Source: an uncultured Collinsella sp.
GTDB lineage: Bacteria > Actinomycetota > Coriobacteriia > Coriobacteriales > Coriobacteriaceae
NCBI GenBank assembly: GCA_900541475.1
Contig: UQJV01000006.1
Coordinates: 1-64,000, forward strand
Reading direction: 5' to 3'
Length of the DNA: 64,000 nt
The stretch's first letter is position 1. Each line of letters begins with the position of its first letter. Positions 41,036 to 49,517 of this stretch are shown in pieces. The translations under genes were made by a program, and so were the position numbers. The notes under the pieces were generated by a model, which did no database searches, was not told the DNA's origin, and saw only the letters and a program-made list of their open reading frames with translations.

Positions 41036-41545
41036 CTAGAGAGAGAAACCTATTTGGACATCGGGGCGCAAGACCGCAATCCATATCGGGCCTGCAGCAG
41101 CTCCAACCCAACGCACCACATAGGTTCCCTTTCGTACATGTGTATCAATCTGCCCCGAAATGCCGGTGAATGCAATTCCAGACCCGTTTGTCGGATAGCA
41201 ATCGACGTATTTTTGTTTTCCGCCCACAACCTTGTATAGATATATCGTTCCAGCAAAAGAGAAGGGATCGTTCGCAATTTTGTCCAGTGGAACTTGCCAC
41301 CTCAAAATCCCGCTACCAATATGGTCAAGCTTGACCGTTCCGCCGTCCCCCTCAAAAGTGGCAAGGGGATTTACCCCAGACTGAGAGTCGGCATCGCCCT
41401 CCTTAGCAGTTATCAGCAGGCTGCCCGTATAAGACTGCTAAGGCTCACCTTCAGGACAGGCAGCCTTGGCCCAAGAAGGGCCACTCAGGCAGAACAGTCC
41501 GAGCAGCATCAATACCAGCAAAAGAAAACCCTTAGTTCTTTTCAT
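41036..41545 (-). pseudogene. Secreted protein gene interrupted by an in-frame stop
   Basis: The frame from ATG 41545 gives a clear signal peptide (MKRTKGFLLLVLMLLGLFCL, then SGPSWAKA). Codon 36 is TAG (41438-41440). The same frame then stays open for 134 codons to 41036, including GTIYLYKVVGGKQKYVDCY and THVRKGTYVVRWVG, probably a beta-sandwich. The intact form would have been about 169 residues. Only the part from an internal ATG (41305) could be made now, without a signal. A sequencing error at one base is the main alternative. Confidence 0.7.
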
Positions 41546-41768
41546 CTATATCGCCAATATCTCTCGACATTTGTATATTGTGACTATTTTAGATCTATAT
41601 GGCCAATTTGAGCCCTCACCATGGCAATTGTTGCAGCTGGGTTTCTTTTCATTAAGATTTCACTTTGGTAAATCCCCGCCCCTAAGCATTAAACCCGAAG
41701 TCCACCGAGTGGGCCGCCGTTGACGTGGCGATGTTTGGATTGGCGCGCACGCACTCAAAATCGGCAAC

Positions 41769-41791
41769 AAAAAAGCCGCCCGAAGGCGGCT
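41769..41791 (-). terminator. Terminator of tRNA-Thr
   Basis: On the minus strand GCCGCC and GGCGGC flank a TTCG tetraloop and are followed by TTTTTT. It lies about 12 bp past the tRNA 3' end. Confidence 0.9.
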
Positions 41792-41802
41792 ATCTTGTGT
41801 AA

Positions 41803-41878
41803 TGGAGCCAGCGACCGGGCTCGAACCGGTGACCCCCGCTTTACGAGAGCGGTGCTCTACCAACTGAGCTACGCTGGC
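41803..41878 (-). tRNA. tRNA-Thr (anticodon CGU)
   Basis: The minus strand has a complete 76-nt cloverleaf. The acceptor GCCAGCG pairs with CGCTGGC, the D-arm contains AGCTCAGTTGGTAGAGC, the anticodon stem-loop is CCGCT-CTCGTAA-AGCGG, the T-loop is GGTTCGAGCCC, and CCA is encoded. The loop places CGT at positions 34-36, which reads ACG (Thr). No integrase or attachment repeat was seen beside it. Confidence 0.95.
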
Positions 41879-42085
41879 GGCCAGATGATGACGCAACTGA
41901 GGCGTCAACGGCTGTCTATGATACGGGACATCGCACATCCGCGCAAGTGCTCTTACGGCTTTTCTCACTTTAAATGCACTAATATTGGAGACGTGGTGTC
42001 TACGGCGTTCATTTGGCGCTTGACCTGCTGTCGAGTTGGCTGCCGTCGTCCTGTTCGTATGGGTCTCAAACAGAATGGGGCAGCC

Positions 42086-42568
42086 ATGGCTCAGCCCAAG
42101 ATCCTTCTCACGCGTATCGATGACCGTTTCATTTACGGGCAAGACGTTGAGCTGTGGAACGAAGCCGTGGGTTCCAACCTTGTTTTAATCGTCAACGATG
42201 AGATCGCGGCGGACGCTCACAAGTGGGCCCCTATGAGGGTGGCGACGCCAGAAGGCGTTTGGACGCGCTTTTTCTCGGTGCAAAGGACCGTCGACATCGT
42301 TCATACCGCAACGCCGCGCCAATTGATTCTGATCATGGTGGCCTCACCCGCCGATGCACTCGTGCTGGTTAAGGGCGGCGTGCCAATAACCAAGATCAGC
42401 ATCGGCCATATGCAGGCAGGGGAGGGCAAGCGTCCCGTTACGCCTGCCGTTGCCGTAGACAATGCGGACATCGCTGCCTTTAAAGAGTTGCAAAAGCTCG
42501 GCATAGAGCTAGAAATCCGCTATCTTCCCAGTTCCGCCCCCGACCCCATCGGCAATTTGTTCAACTGA
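42086..42568 (+). CDS. Orphan PTS IIB paralogue with active His replaced by Tyr
   Basis: This 160-residue protein is colinear with the IIB at 31219 (KILLTRIDDRFIYGQ against NILLTRIDNRLVHGQ; VKGGVPITKISIGHMQAGEGKR against the same region). The phosphorylated His is Tyr here, so normal phosphotransfer should fail. No IIA, IIC or IID lies beside it. The start is set by alignment with the paralogue; the site upstream is weak (ATGGGG), and an in-frame ATG at 42059 exists. It may be a regulatory protein, a decoy, or a gene in decline, although its frame is intact over the whole length. Confidence 0.8.
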   Translation: MAQPKILLTRIDDRFIYGQDVELWNEAVGSNLVLIVNDEIAADAHKWAPMRVATPEGVWTRFFSVQRTVDIVHTATPRQLILIMVASPADALVLVKGGVPITKISIGHMQAGEGKRPVTPAVAVDNADIAAFKELQKLGIELEIRYLPSSAPDPIGNLFN

Positions 42569-42633
42569 TCCCTTGGGGACGGAGGAAAACGGATCATTTT
42601 GCCCTTGCGAGGGCCGCACGTGATACCGCCTGT

Positions 42634-42788
42634 CAAAAACTACGCCCATTTACTACGTTTGATCGGCCATCGCCGAGCATGTCGAATTTGAGAAAAACAA
42701 AACCGCAGGTAGACGGCTCGCGAATGTAACAAAAACCGGTGCATGGTCGAGCATTCCGGGCTAAACGTAGTAAATGGGCATAGTTTTG
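42634..42788. repeat. 155-bp element with long inverted ends
   Basis: The left end (42634-42660) contains ACTACGCCCATTTACTACG. The right end (42763-42788) is its inverse with one mismatch in about 24 bp. The interior of about 100 bp is noncoding. It lies between the orphan IIB and the galM terminator. It fits a small non-autonomous mobile element or palindromic repeat. Confidence 0.7.
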
Positions 42789-42836
42789 ATATGTCAATCA
42801 TACAGTCACAGCGAAAATGAGCCCAAAAGATGAAAA

Positions 42837-42866
42837 GCGCCCGCCGGCGGTGGTGCCGGCGGGCGC
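42837..42866 (-). terminator. Terminator after galM
   Basis: GCGCCCGCCGGC pairs perfectly with GCCGGCGGGCGC around a 6-nt loop. On the minus strand TTTTCATCTTTT follows. Confidence 0.88.
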
Positions 42867-42893
42867 TGTAGTGCGATATGTCGCGTTGTGGGC

Positions 42894-43946
42894 TTAGTGC
42901 CTCATAAAGTGGTATTCGATCACATTGCTGTAGGGGTGACCCGGGCCCACAATGCCCTGTGGGAACAGCGGCTGGTGCGGCGTGTCGGGGTACATCTCGG
43001 CCTCGAGGGCAAAGCCGGCGCCCCAGCCATAGTTGGCGTCGTCCTTGGCGTGCTCGTCGCCCAGCCAGTTGCCGGTGTAGAGCTGCACGCCCGGGGCAGT
43101 GGTGTAGTAGTCCAGCTCGCGGCCAGTCCACATTTCCTCGACATGTAGGGCGCGACGCAGGTTGCGGCCGTACTGATAGCCATCGATGCACAGGCAGTGA
43201 TCGTAGCCACGGGCCTGCTTAATCTGCGGGTCGTCGGCCTCCATGCCGGGTGCGACGGGGTGCAGCTCACGGAAGTCAAACGGCGTGCCCTCGACCGGAG
43301 CAATCTCGCCGGTGGGAATGTTCTGATCGTCAATGGGCAGATAGTGGACGGCGTTGGCAACAAAGAAGTGCTCACAGTCCATGCCGGCGTTGTGACCGGC
43401 AAGGTTAAAGTACGTGTGGTTAGTCATGGACACGTAGGTGGCACGGTCGCTCTCGCAGCCATACTCGATGCGAAAGACGCCGGTGCGCGTAACAGTAAAC
43501 ACAGCCGTAAAGGTTCGGTTGCCGGGCAGGCCCAGCTCGCCATCCTCAAGCGAGGTGGTCATGCGCACGGCATTGTGCACCTCGTCGAGCTCAACATCCC
43601 ATACGCGCTTGTGCAGACCGTGCTCAAGATCGCTATGCAGGTTGTTGACGCCTTCGTTGGCCGGCATATGCCAGTCCGTGCCGTCGATGGCGATCGTGGC
43701 GCCCGCGGTGCGGTTTGCCACGGGGCCGATGGTCGCGCCAAAGCAGGCGGGGTTGTCAAAGTAATCCTCGAGCTTATCGAAGCCCAGGACCACATCGCGC
43801 ACGTTGCCGGGAATGTCGGGCACGTCGATGCCCAACACGGTGGCACCGTAGTCCATAATGCGAACGCAGATCTCGGGCCCGTTGAGGGTGTAACGATGAA
43901 CGGGGGTACCGCACGGCGCGGTGCCGAAAAGCTCGGAAGTGATCAT
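42894..43946 (-). CDS. galM: Aldose 1-epimerase (mutarotase)
   Basis: This 350-residue cytosolic enzyme interconverts alpha and beta anomers of galactose or glucose. NLHSDLEHGLHKRVWDVE and SMTNHTYFNLAGH supply the catalytic His residues, and a later Glu (GNWLGDEHAKDD region to GFALEAEMYPD) is the expected base. It is the classic GalM type, distinct from the LacX-like genes. The start at MITSEL has AGGAA upstream; an earlier ATG has none. It is divergent from the DeoR regulator and serves lactose or galactose use. Confidence 0.92.
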   Translation of the reverse strand: MITSELFGTAPCGTPVHRYTLNGPEICVRIMDYGATVLGIDVPDIPGNVRDVVLGFDKLEDYFDNPACFGATIGPVANRTAGATIAIDGTDWHMPANEGVNNLHSDLEHGLHKRVWDVELDEVHNAVRMTTSLEDGELGLPGNRTFTAVFTVTRTGVFRIEYGCESDRATYVSMTNHTYFNLAGHNAGMDCEHFFVANAVHYLPIDDQNIPTGEIAPVEGTPFDFRELHPVAPGMEADDPQIKQARGYDHCLCIDGYQYGRNLRRALHVEEMWTGRELDYYTTAPGVQLYTGNWLGDEHAKDDANYGWGAGFALEAEMYPDTPHQPLFPQGIVGPGHPYSNVIEYHFMRH

Positions 43947-44152
43947 TTGGTTCCTAACATCGAGGTATTTCCGACAAACTGTAGCGCGAACAGGCGAGAT
44001 TATCACTACACCCCACTAAAGCAGGGGGTATTTTTCTCAAAAAAGTGATGATTGGAGCTGTGCGGGCGTTCATTTTTGACGCGCACGAGTCTGATACAAT
44101 TTGTTCGTTACTGTTTGAATGATATGCGCGCAAAGAACGGCGAGGATTCATC

Positions 44153-44917
44153 GTGATTAAGGCAGAGCGACAGGATAAGGTTCGGCAGCTGCTCGAGGAG
44201 CAGGGCACGGTCTCGGTCAAGGAGATTTCGGATGCACTGGGCGTCTCGGATATGACGATCCGCCGCGATCTTGAGGAGCTTGCGAGCCTAGGCGAGATCG
44301 AGCGCGTGCACGGCGGCGCCCGTAGTGCACAGGGACGTCCCCACGCTATGTTGCGCCACGAGTATTCGCACAGCGAAAAGCGCACCAAGCATGCCGAGGA
44401 AAAACTGCAGATTGCGCGCCGTGCTGTGGAGCTTATCGAGGAGGGCTCGACCATCTTTTTGGGTACGGGCACTACGGTTGAGCAGATGGCCTCGATGCTG
44501 CCGGCGTTTCGCCTGCGTATCGTGACCAATTCGCTTTCGGTGTTTAACCTGCTCGAGGCACGCGAAGACTGCGACCTGTGCCTCGTGGGCGGTATGTACC
44601 GTCGCCGCACCGCCGCTTTTGTGGGACCAACGGCCGAGGATACCCTGCGTGCGCTGGGCATCGATGCAGCGTTTATCGGCGCCAACGGCATTCTGGATGG
44701 CGACGTGTCTACGTCCAATATGGATGAGGGTCGTATCCAGCAGCTCGCCTTTAGCAAGGCCGACTCGCGCTATCTGATTGCCGATTCCAGCAAGATTGGC
44801 AAGCGCGACTTCTACACCTTCTGTCGCTTGGACAGCCTGGACGCCGTGGTGTGCGAGCCGGGTATCGCTGCCGGGAATCGCGCCGCCATCGAGGAGCACA
44901 CGCAGGTCATTTGCTAG
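44153..44917 (+). CDS. DeoR-family sugar regulator
   Basis: This protein has 254 residues, starting at GTG with GAGG upstream. The N-terminal helix-turn-helix (RQLLEEQGTVSVKEISDALG, then VSDMTIRRDLEELASLGEIERVHGGA) and the sensor domain (FLGTGTTVEQMASMLPAF, SKADSRYLIADSSKIGKRDFYTF) are typical of LacR/FruR/GlpR-type regulators that sense sugar phosphates. It is divergent from galM. TGTTTGAAT lies in its own upstream region (44112-44120) and also before lacF (60562) and the mannose-class PTS (30271), so it is a candidate for wider control of these genes. Confidence 0.9.
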   Translation: MIKAERQDKVRQLLEEQGTVSVKEISDALGVSDMTIRRDLEELASLGEIERVHGGARSAQGRPHAMLRHEYSHSEKRTKHAEEKLQIARRAVELIEEGSTIFLGTGTTVEQMASMLPAFRLRIVTNSLSVFNLLEAREDCDLCLVGGMYRRRTAAFVGPTAEDTLRALGIDAAFIGANGILDGDVSTSNMDEGRIQQLAFSKADSRYLIADSSKIGKRDFYTFCRLDSLDAVVCEPGIAAGNRAAIEEHTQVIC

Positions 44918-45014
44918 CTAACACTGCAGGCGATACTTCTGCCCCTGCTGGCTCGGGGATTACCGCTTTACGTTGACGCGCAAATGTGCTCGGGCCAAGT
45001 ATTCAGCTTGTGGG

Positions 45015-45320
45015 TTAGACCAGGCGGGCGTAGTCCTGTGACTGATGAAAGACGTGGGCGATATAAATCGTTTCGTGCTCAAACTTGTAAAGACACAAGT
45101 AGTTGTTGACGTGAAACGATCGGTAATTACGTGCCGCTAGCTCTTGCATGTGAGAGAGGGGACGTAGGAGCGGCTGCTCGCGAAGCAGATCAAGCTGATA
45201 TTCAAACTCAGCGACAAAATTGCCTGCTGCGCGCGGATTCTTGAGGATTTGGGCAAGGTATCCGACGATACTCTCGTACTCATATCGCGCGCTTTTGAGT
45301 ATAACGACGTTATAGGTCAT
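45015..45320 (-). CDS. RelE/ParE-family toxin
   Basis: This 101-residue small basic protein has the RelE/ParE fold: VVILKSARYEYESIVGYLAQ, then NYRSFHVNNYLCLYKFEHETIYIAHVFHQSQDY. Proteins of this family either cut mRNA at the ribosome or poison gyrase. It overlaps the upstream antitoxin by 11 bp, the usual type II layout with antitoxin first. The target cannot be told from sequence alone. Confidence 0.88.
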   Translation of the reverse strand: MTYNVVILKSARYEYESIVGYLAQILKNPRAAGNFVAEFEYQLDLLREQPLLRPLSHMQELAARNYRSFHVNNYLCLYKFEHETIYIAHVFHQSQDYARLV

Positions 45321-45576
45321 ATTTGTCTCGTATCGCGGTCGCGAAGGAGTCGTAGTCGCTGTAGTCGCCTTGCGATATTTCGTCTTCTGCCAACATCATA
45401 CGAGACAGCAGTTTTGCCTTGGCGATTTCTTCTTGCATGAGGCGATACTGGTCGCTGCTGATGCAGTGCATGGCCTCGTAGCCGTTCTTAGTTACGGTAA
45501 CGTCGCGCTCAGACTCAACAAGTGCGGTGAATGTGGCAGTGTCCTTCATGTCTCGGACGGGCACACAAGCGGACAT
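45310..45576 (-). CDS. Phd/YefM-type antitoxin
   Basis: This 88-residue protein starts at MSACVPVRDMKDTATFTALV, with AAGGAGGT 6 nt upstream. DVTVTKNGYEAMHCISSDQYRLM matches the Phd/YefM DNA-binding half, and the acidic C-terminus (DEISQGDYSDYDSFATAI) should wrap the toxin. It is the first gene of the pair and is likely to repress it. The stop overlaps the toxin start. Confidence 0.85.
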   Translation of the reverse strand: MSACVPVRDMKDTATFTALVESERDVTVTKNGYEAMHCISSDQYRLMQEEIAKAKLLSRMMLAEDEISQGDYSDYDSFATAIRDKYDL

Positions 45577-45643
45577 GGGTACCTCCTTTGTGTCGTGACA
45601 TAATTGTACCACGGCGTGTCCAAGCGACCAGTACCACCGGATC

Positions 45644-45861
45644 GTCTCGATCTGTAACAGGTAGGGACCAAAAACTCGGCTAGATGTTACTGATCGAGAT
45701 TTTGTCTATCCAGCCGTCACCTTTGTCTTGATCTGTAACAGTTAGACGGCTAAAAGCGAGTTAGATGTTACAGATTGAGATATTTCTGCTCGGGCGTTCT
45801 GCTTGTCTCGATTTGTAACAGTTAGGGCCGAAAATCCCTGCTAGATGTTACAGATCGAGAC
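45644..45861. repeat. Three palindromic units at 80-81 bp spacing
   Basis: Units at 45644-45700, 45725-45781 and 45805-45861 each begin close to TCTCGATCTGTAACA and end close to TGTTACAGATCGAGA, with a 20-25 nt centre that often holds CTAG on both sides. The spacers between units (about 24 bp) differ. Two more pairs lie at 50542-50677 and 55550-55687. The set lies between the antitoxin gene and the end of lacG1, a noncoding gap of 380 bp. Confidence 0.85.
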
Positions 45862-45885
45862 GAATGATCCGCTCGAGCCCACCAA

Positions 45886-45932
45886 AAACAAAAAAGGCCG
45901 CATACGAACCCGTGGAGGGATTCGTATGCGGC
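45886..45932 (-). terminator. Terminator after lacG1
   Basis: GCCGCATACGAA (45897-45908) pairs perfectly with TTCGTATGCGGC (45921-45932). On the minus strand TTTTTTGTTTTT follows. Confidence 0.9.
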
Positions 45933-45956
45933 TGACAGGGGGGTATGCGGCGGAAA

Positions 45957-47378
45957 CTAGGCCATAAGCAGGCCGGTCTCCGAGACGTTCTTGTACCAGT
46001 ACGCGCTCGCCTTGGGATAGCGCTTCTGGGTCTCAAAGTCGATGTAGAACAGGCCGTAGCGCTTGTTATAGCCGTTGGTCCAGGAGAACTGGTCCTGCAG
46101 CGACCACACAAAGTAGCCGTCGACGTTTACGCCGCCGTCGATCGCCTTGAGGATCCACGCGAGATGCTGACGCATATAGTCGATGCGAGGGGCGTCGTCG
46201 ATAAAGCCGTCCTCGAAGTCGTCCTTATAGCCCATGCCGTTCTCGGTGATGTAGATCTTTTTGTAGTTGGGGTAATCGTTCTTAATGCGGAGCAACAGGT
46301 CGTACAGGCCCTCGGGATAGATGATCCAGTCCCAATCGGTCGTGGGAACGCCTTCGCGCACGCATGCCTCGCCCACGCCCTTGAGGAACCAGCGCGAGGA
46401 GCCCTTGTCGCCGGTGCCATTGTGGTTGATGTCGTTTTCGCCCTCGGCGGCACGCAGAAACTGGCACTTGTAGGTGTTGACGCCCAGGCAATCGTTGTAG
46501 GGGAGCGCGGCGGTCAACGCGGCGATGTCCTCGTCGCGAACGTCGAGCTCGCCGCCGGCGATATGGGCCAGCTTGGTCGCAGCCTCCATGGTGTCGGCTG
46601 CATAGTGGCCGCGGAAGGTGGCGTCGAGTACCCAGCGGTTGTTGATGACGTCGGCCATGCGGGCGGCCTCGCAGTCGGCAGCGCTGTTGGGGTCGAGAGG
46701 ATACTTGGGCTCCAGGTTCTGGACAATGCCGATCTCGCCCTTAAAGCCGCCCTCATGGAAGGCGACGACAGCCTTGGCGTGGGCCACCATCATGTTGTGC
46801 ATGAGCTGGAAGGCCTTGTCCAGGCGGTACTTCTCGCCGTGCGGCCAGTTGCCGACGATAAAGCTGCCCTCGGCGGTTGCGGGAATCTCGTTAAACGTGA
46901 ACCAGTGCTTGACCTCGGTGAACTCGGCAAAGCAGAACTTGGCGTACTCGACAAAGGCATCGATGGTCGTGCGCGTCAAGAAGCCCTCGCCGCCGTCCTG
47001 GTAAAAGGCCTCGGGCGTATCGAAGTGATCGAGCGTGACATAGGGGATGACGCCGGCATTGTTGCAGGTGGCAAAAAGCTCGTGATAGAAGGCGACGCCC
47101 TCGGGGTTAATCTCGCCGGTGCCGTTGGGGAAGATGCGGCTCCAAGCGATGGAGACGCGGATGCCGTTGATGCCGAAGCGCTGGCACAGGTCGATATCGA
47201 CCGGATACTTGTTGTAGAAATCGCTTGCGGGGTCGGGGGAGAAGCGACCCTGAGCAGCCAGGAAATCGTCCCAGGGCACTTTGCCCTTGCCGTGCGTACG
47301 GGTCTCGCCCTCAACCTGGTAAGCGGCGGTGGCGCCGCCAAACACAAAGCCGTCGGGGAACTGCATGGGGTTGGTCAT
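45957..47378 (-). CDS. lacG: 6-phospho-beta-galactosidase, GH1 (module 1)
   Basis: This 473-residue cytosolic GH1 enzyme splits phosphorylated lactose to galactose-6-phosphate and glucose. WFTFNEI holds the acid/base Glu and YITENGMGYKD the nucleophile Glu. FSWTNGYNKRYGLFY has the Ser-Trp and Lys-x-Tyr residues that in LacG bind the 6-phosphate and favour galacto substrates; 6-phospho-beta-glucosidases usually lack the Trp. It follows lacE1 on the same strand, with a hairpin in the 76-bp gap (47413-47439). Two paralogues follow in the window. Confidence 0.88.
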   Translation of the reverse strand: MTNPMQFPDGFVFGGATAAYQVEGETRTHGKGKVPWDDFLAAQGRFSPDPASDFYNKYPVDIDLCQRFGINGIRVSIAWSRIFPNGTGEINPEGVAFYHELFATCNNAGVIPYVTLDHFDTPEAFYQDGGEGFLTRTTIDAFVEYAKFCFAEFTEVKHWFTFNEIPATAEGSFIVGNWPHGEKYRLDKAFQLMHNMMVAHAKAVVAFHEGGFKGEIGIVQNLEPKYPLDPNSAADCEAARMADVINNRWVLDATFRGHYAADTMEAATKLAHIAGGELDVRDEDIAALTAALPYNDCLGVNTYKCQFLRAAEGENDINHNGTGDKGSSRWFLKGVGEACVREGVPTTDWDWIIYPEGLYDLLLRIKNDYPNYKKIYITENGMGYKDDFEDGFIDDAPRIDYMRQHLAWILKAIDGGVNVDGYFVWSLQDQFSWTNGYNKRYGLFYIDFETQKRYPKASAYWYKNVSETGLLMA

Positions 47379-47412
47379 GAGTCATCCTTTCTGTGGGATA
47401 CGAATAGGGAGA

Positions 47413-47439
47413 GGTGCCCGAACTGGGGATCCGGGCACC
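47413..47439 (-). other. Intercistronic hairpin between lacE1 and lacG1
   Basis: GGTGCCCG pairs with CGGGCACC around an 11-nt loop. There is no T-run, so it may protect or process the message and adjust the ratio of the two products. Confidence 0.5.
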
Positions 47440-47454
47440 AACAGAGGGAGGAAA

Positions 47455-49233
47455 CTAGTCGAGGTTCTCGCGGAGCCACTTGATAGCGCCAGCGGGGTCG
47501 CGAGTAAGGTCGATATATTCCTTACCGCGCGGGGCGAGCAGCTTAATGCCCAGGCGATCGGTGTCGGCCTTCATGTCGTTGTAGTAGCTACGAACCTGCG
47601 GGGCAAGCACGATAACGTCGTACTGATCCATGATGGCAGTGTGCTGGCCATAGGCGCCTGCGGAGGAAGCGATGTTCTCTCCGGTCTGTGCGGCGCCTTC
47701 CTTGATGGCGTTGGCGAGCATGGCAGAGGTGCCGGCGCCGGCGCACAGGACGAGGACCTTCAGGCCGTCGACATCCTTCTTGGCGGATGCGTCGGCGGCG
47801 GGCTCGGGCTGATCGGCGACAGGCTTGCTGTCGGCGGCGGCAACGGTCGTCTCGACGGAAGCGGTGGCCTGCTCGACAGCGGGCGCAGGGGCGTTGGCGG
47901 CGATGGCAGCGGCACCATCGGACTCGAGATCCAGCTCGGCGGCGCGCTCGGCCTCCTGGTCGCAGAGCAGCTTATCGTATGCCTTTAAGAACGGCAGGTA
48001 GATGATGGCGTCCAGCAAGATGATGATCGCGACAAACACCAGGGCGATAAGCTGGAAGTTCGTGGTGATGAAAATGCCGATGGGGGCGGGGGTGGCCCAA
48101 GGCACCACGAAGGAGAAGCCGTTCATGCCCACGTTATCGATAAAGAACTTGGCAACACTCACGTTGACGCAGCCGGCGGCAACAAAGGGGATGAGCATGT
48201 AGGGGTTAAGGATCATCGGCGCGCCAAAGAGCAGCGGTTCGTTGACGGCGAAGGCAACAGGAACAATCGAGGCCTTACCGACGGCTTTGAGCTGCTTGGA
48301 CTTCATAAAGAGAATCAGCAGAAGCGGCACGATGAAGGTGGCGCCGGTGCCGCCGAACTCACCCACGAGCGACATGTTAAAGGTGAGGGAGTGGGCGGGG
48401 TGACCACCGGCCAGCAGAACCTGCAGGTTCTCGGCCTGATTGGCAAGACGGATGGGGTCGATGCCCGGCTGGACAATCGAGGGGCCGTGGACGCCGATGA
48501 ACCAGAAGAACGCGGTGGCTGCCTGGATAAGGATGAGTCCGGGGTAGGTCTCTGCAGCGGTAAAGAGCGGGGAGAGCAGTTTGATAAGCAGCTCGGAGAA
48601 CGGAACGCCCATGAGGTTGCGCACAACCACATCGATGATGCCGCAGATGATGACGGCGCCGCCAAAGGGGATGATGTCGCGGAAGTTCTGAGCGATGGCG
48701 CCCGGGACCTCCTTGGGCAGCTTAATGGTCAGATCGCGCGAGACGCAGAACTTATAGACCCACACGGTAATGAACGCGGCGATATAGGCCGAGAACAGAC
48801 CACGCGTGCCCATGCTGGTGCAGTCGAAGACCGAAAGTTCGGAGCCGTTGAGCTTGGTGGTGAACTGCGTGACTGCGAGCAGCAGCATGCTGCACTGGGC
48901 GGCCACCATGGTGGAGCCGTCGTTGAGCACTTTGCCGGCGGGCATGCGACGGTTCATGGAAGCCGTAAAGTTCTTGGCGGTGGTGCCGGCAACCATGATG
49001 CCCATGACGCCCATGGTGAAGTTATACAGCTTGTTGCACCAGTCGATGAGCGGCTGGGGCAGCGTAATGCCAACTACGCCGGGAAGCGTGGCGATCAGCA
49101 GAAAGATCGAAGAGGTAAGGACGATGGGCATGCACCCAAGGAATCCGTCCTTGATGGCCTGGAGGTAGACGTTCCTCGAGATCTTCTCAAAGAACGGTTG
49201 ATGCTTCTCGAGCATCTTTACGATGGCGTCCAT
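47455..49233 (-). CDS. lacE: PTS lactose-class permease, fused IIC-IIB (module 1)
   Basis: This 592-residue protein has an N-terminal membrane IIC (about residues 1-440, with PFFEKISRNVYLQAIKDGFLGCMPIVL and FFWFIGVHGPSIVQPGIDP). An Ala/Glu-rich linker leads to a IIB domain (KVLVLCAGAGTSAMLANAI) whose Cys carries the phosphate. This IIC-IIB order is that of lactose LacE; cellobiose systems usually have separate IIB. It needs a IIA, and lacF at 60654 is the only one here. A tight hairpin (GCCTTCCT with AGGAAGGC, 49310-49330) lies in its leader. Divergent from lacI1. Confidence 0.9.
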   Translation of the reverse strand: MDAIVKMLEKHQPFFEKISRNVYLQAIKDGFLGCMPIVLTSSIFLLIATLPGVVGITLPQPLIDWCNKLYNFTMGVMGIMVAGTTAKNFTASMNRRMPAGKVLNDGSTMVAAQCSMLLLAVTQFTTKLNGSELSVFDCTSMGTRGLFSAYIAAFITVWVYKFCVSRDLTIKLPKEVPGAIAQNFRDIIPFGGAVIICGIIDVVVRNLMGVPFSELLIKLLSPLFTAAETYPGLILIQAATAFFWFIGVHGPSIVQPGIDPIRLANQAENLQVLLAGGHPAHSLTFNMSLVGEFGGTGATFIVPLLLILFMKSKQLKAVGKASIVPVAFAVNEPLLFGAPMILNPYMLIPFVAAGCVNVSVAKFFIDNVGMNGFSFVVPWATPAPIGIFITTNFQLIALVFVAIIILLDAIIYLPFLKAYDKLLCDQEAERAAELDLESDGAAAIAANAPAPAVEQATASVETTVAAADSKPVADQPEPAADASAKKDVDGLKVLVLCAGAGTSAMLANAIKEGAAQTGENIASSAGAYGQHTAIMDQYDVIVLAPQVRSYYNDMKADTDRLGIKLLAPRGKEYIDLTRDPAGAIKWLRENLD

Positions 49234-49334
49234 AGAGCTCCTTTGCTACTTGATGCGCGATGCATGTGGATGGAACTGGTCGTCGATGGATGGTCAGGAC
49301 TGCCCGGAAGCCTTCCTGCTTAAGGAAGGCATTG

Positions 49335-49379
49335 CGAAATGACAACGTTGTCATTTCGTTAATGACAACGTAAGACATT
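49335..49379. promoter_or_regulatory. LacI-type operators of module 1
   Basis: CGAAATGACAAC and GTTGTCATTTCG join in a perfect 24-bp palindrome (49335-49358) with core AATGACAACGTTGTCATT. A second, imperfect site AATGACAACGTAAGACATT lies at 49361-49379. The pair lies in the lacE1-lacI1 divergent gap, about 100 bp before lacE1. Confidence 0.8.
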
Positions 49380-49408
49380 TCTGGAAGAGCAACAAGGATA
49401 TACGGGCG

Positions 49409-49435
49409 AGCGGTCGATATTGTCCGGTGAATGGT
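49409..49435 (+). promoter_or_regulatory. Paired AACGGT-like sites, 21 bp apart (module 1)
   Basis: AGCGGT (49409-49414) and AATGGT (49430-49435) in GCGGTCGATATTGTCCGGTG context resemble the sites before the mannose-class PTS (30228-30254). They lie about 85 bp before lacI1. Confidence 0.5.
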
Positions 49436-49517
49436 TGATTTGTCAGTCGGGCAGGTAGTGTATGCTAGAACGCAAAAAACAAGCGATGCAAAACCGACTG
49501 GGGAAGTAGTGGCAACG

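Noticed and set aside
41769..41878. tRNA-Thr as an integration site for a genomic island
   Set aside because: No integrase, no direct repeat of the tRNA end and no phage genes were found nearby.
41720..42085. Upstream extension of the orphan IIB through the tRNA region
   Set aside because: It crosses tRNA-Thr in antisense; alignment to the paralogue puts the start at 42086.
45644..45861. CRISPR-like array of regular repeats and spacers
   Set aside because: The repeat unit is about 57 bp and strongly palindromic, only three copies occur, spacers are about 24 bp, and no cas genes are present.
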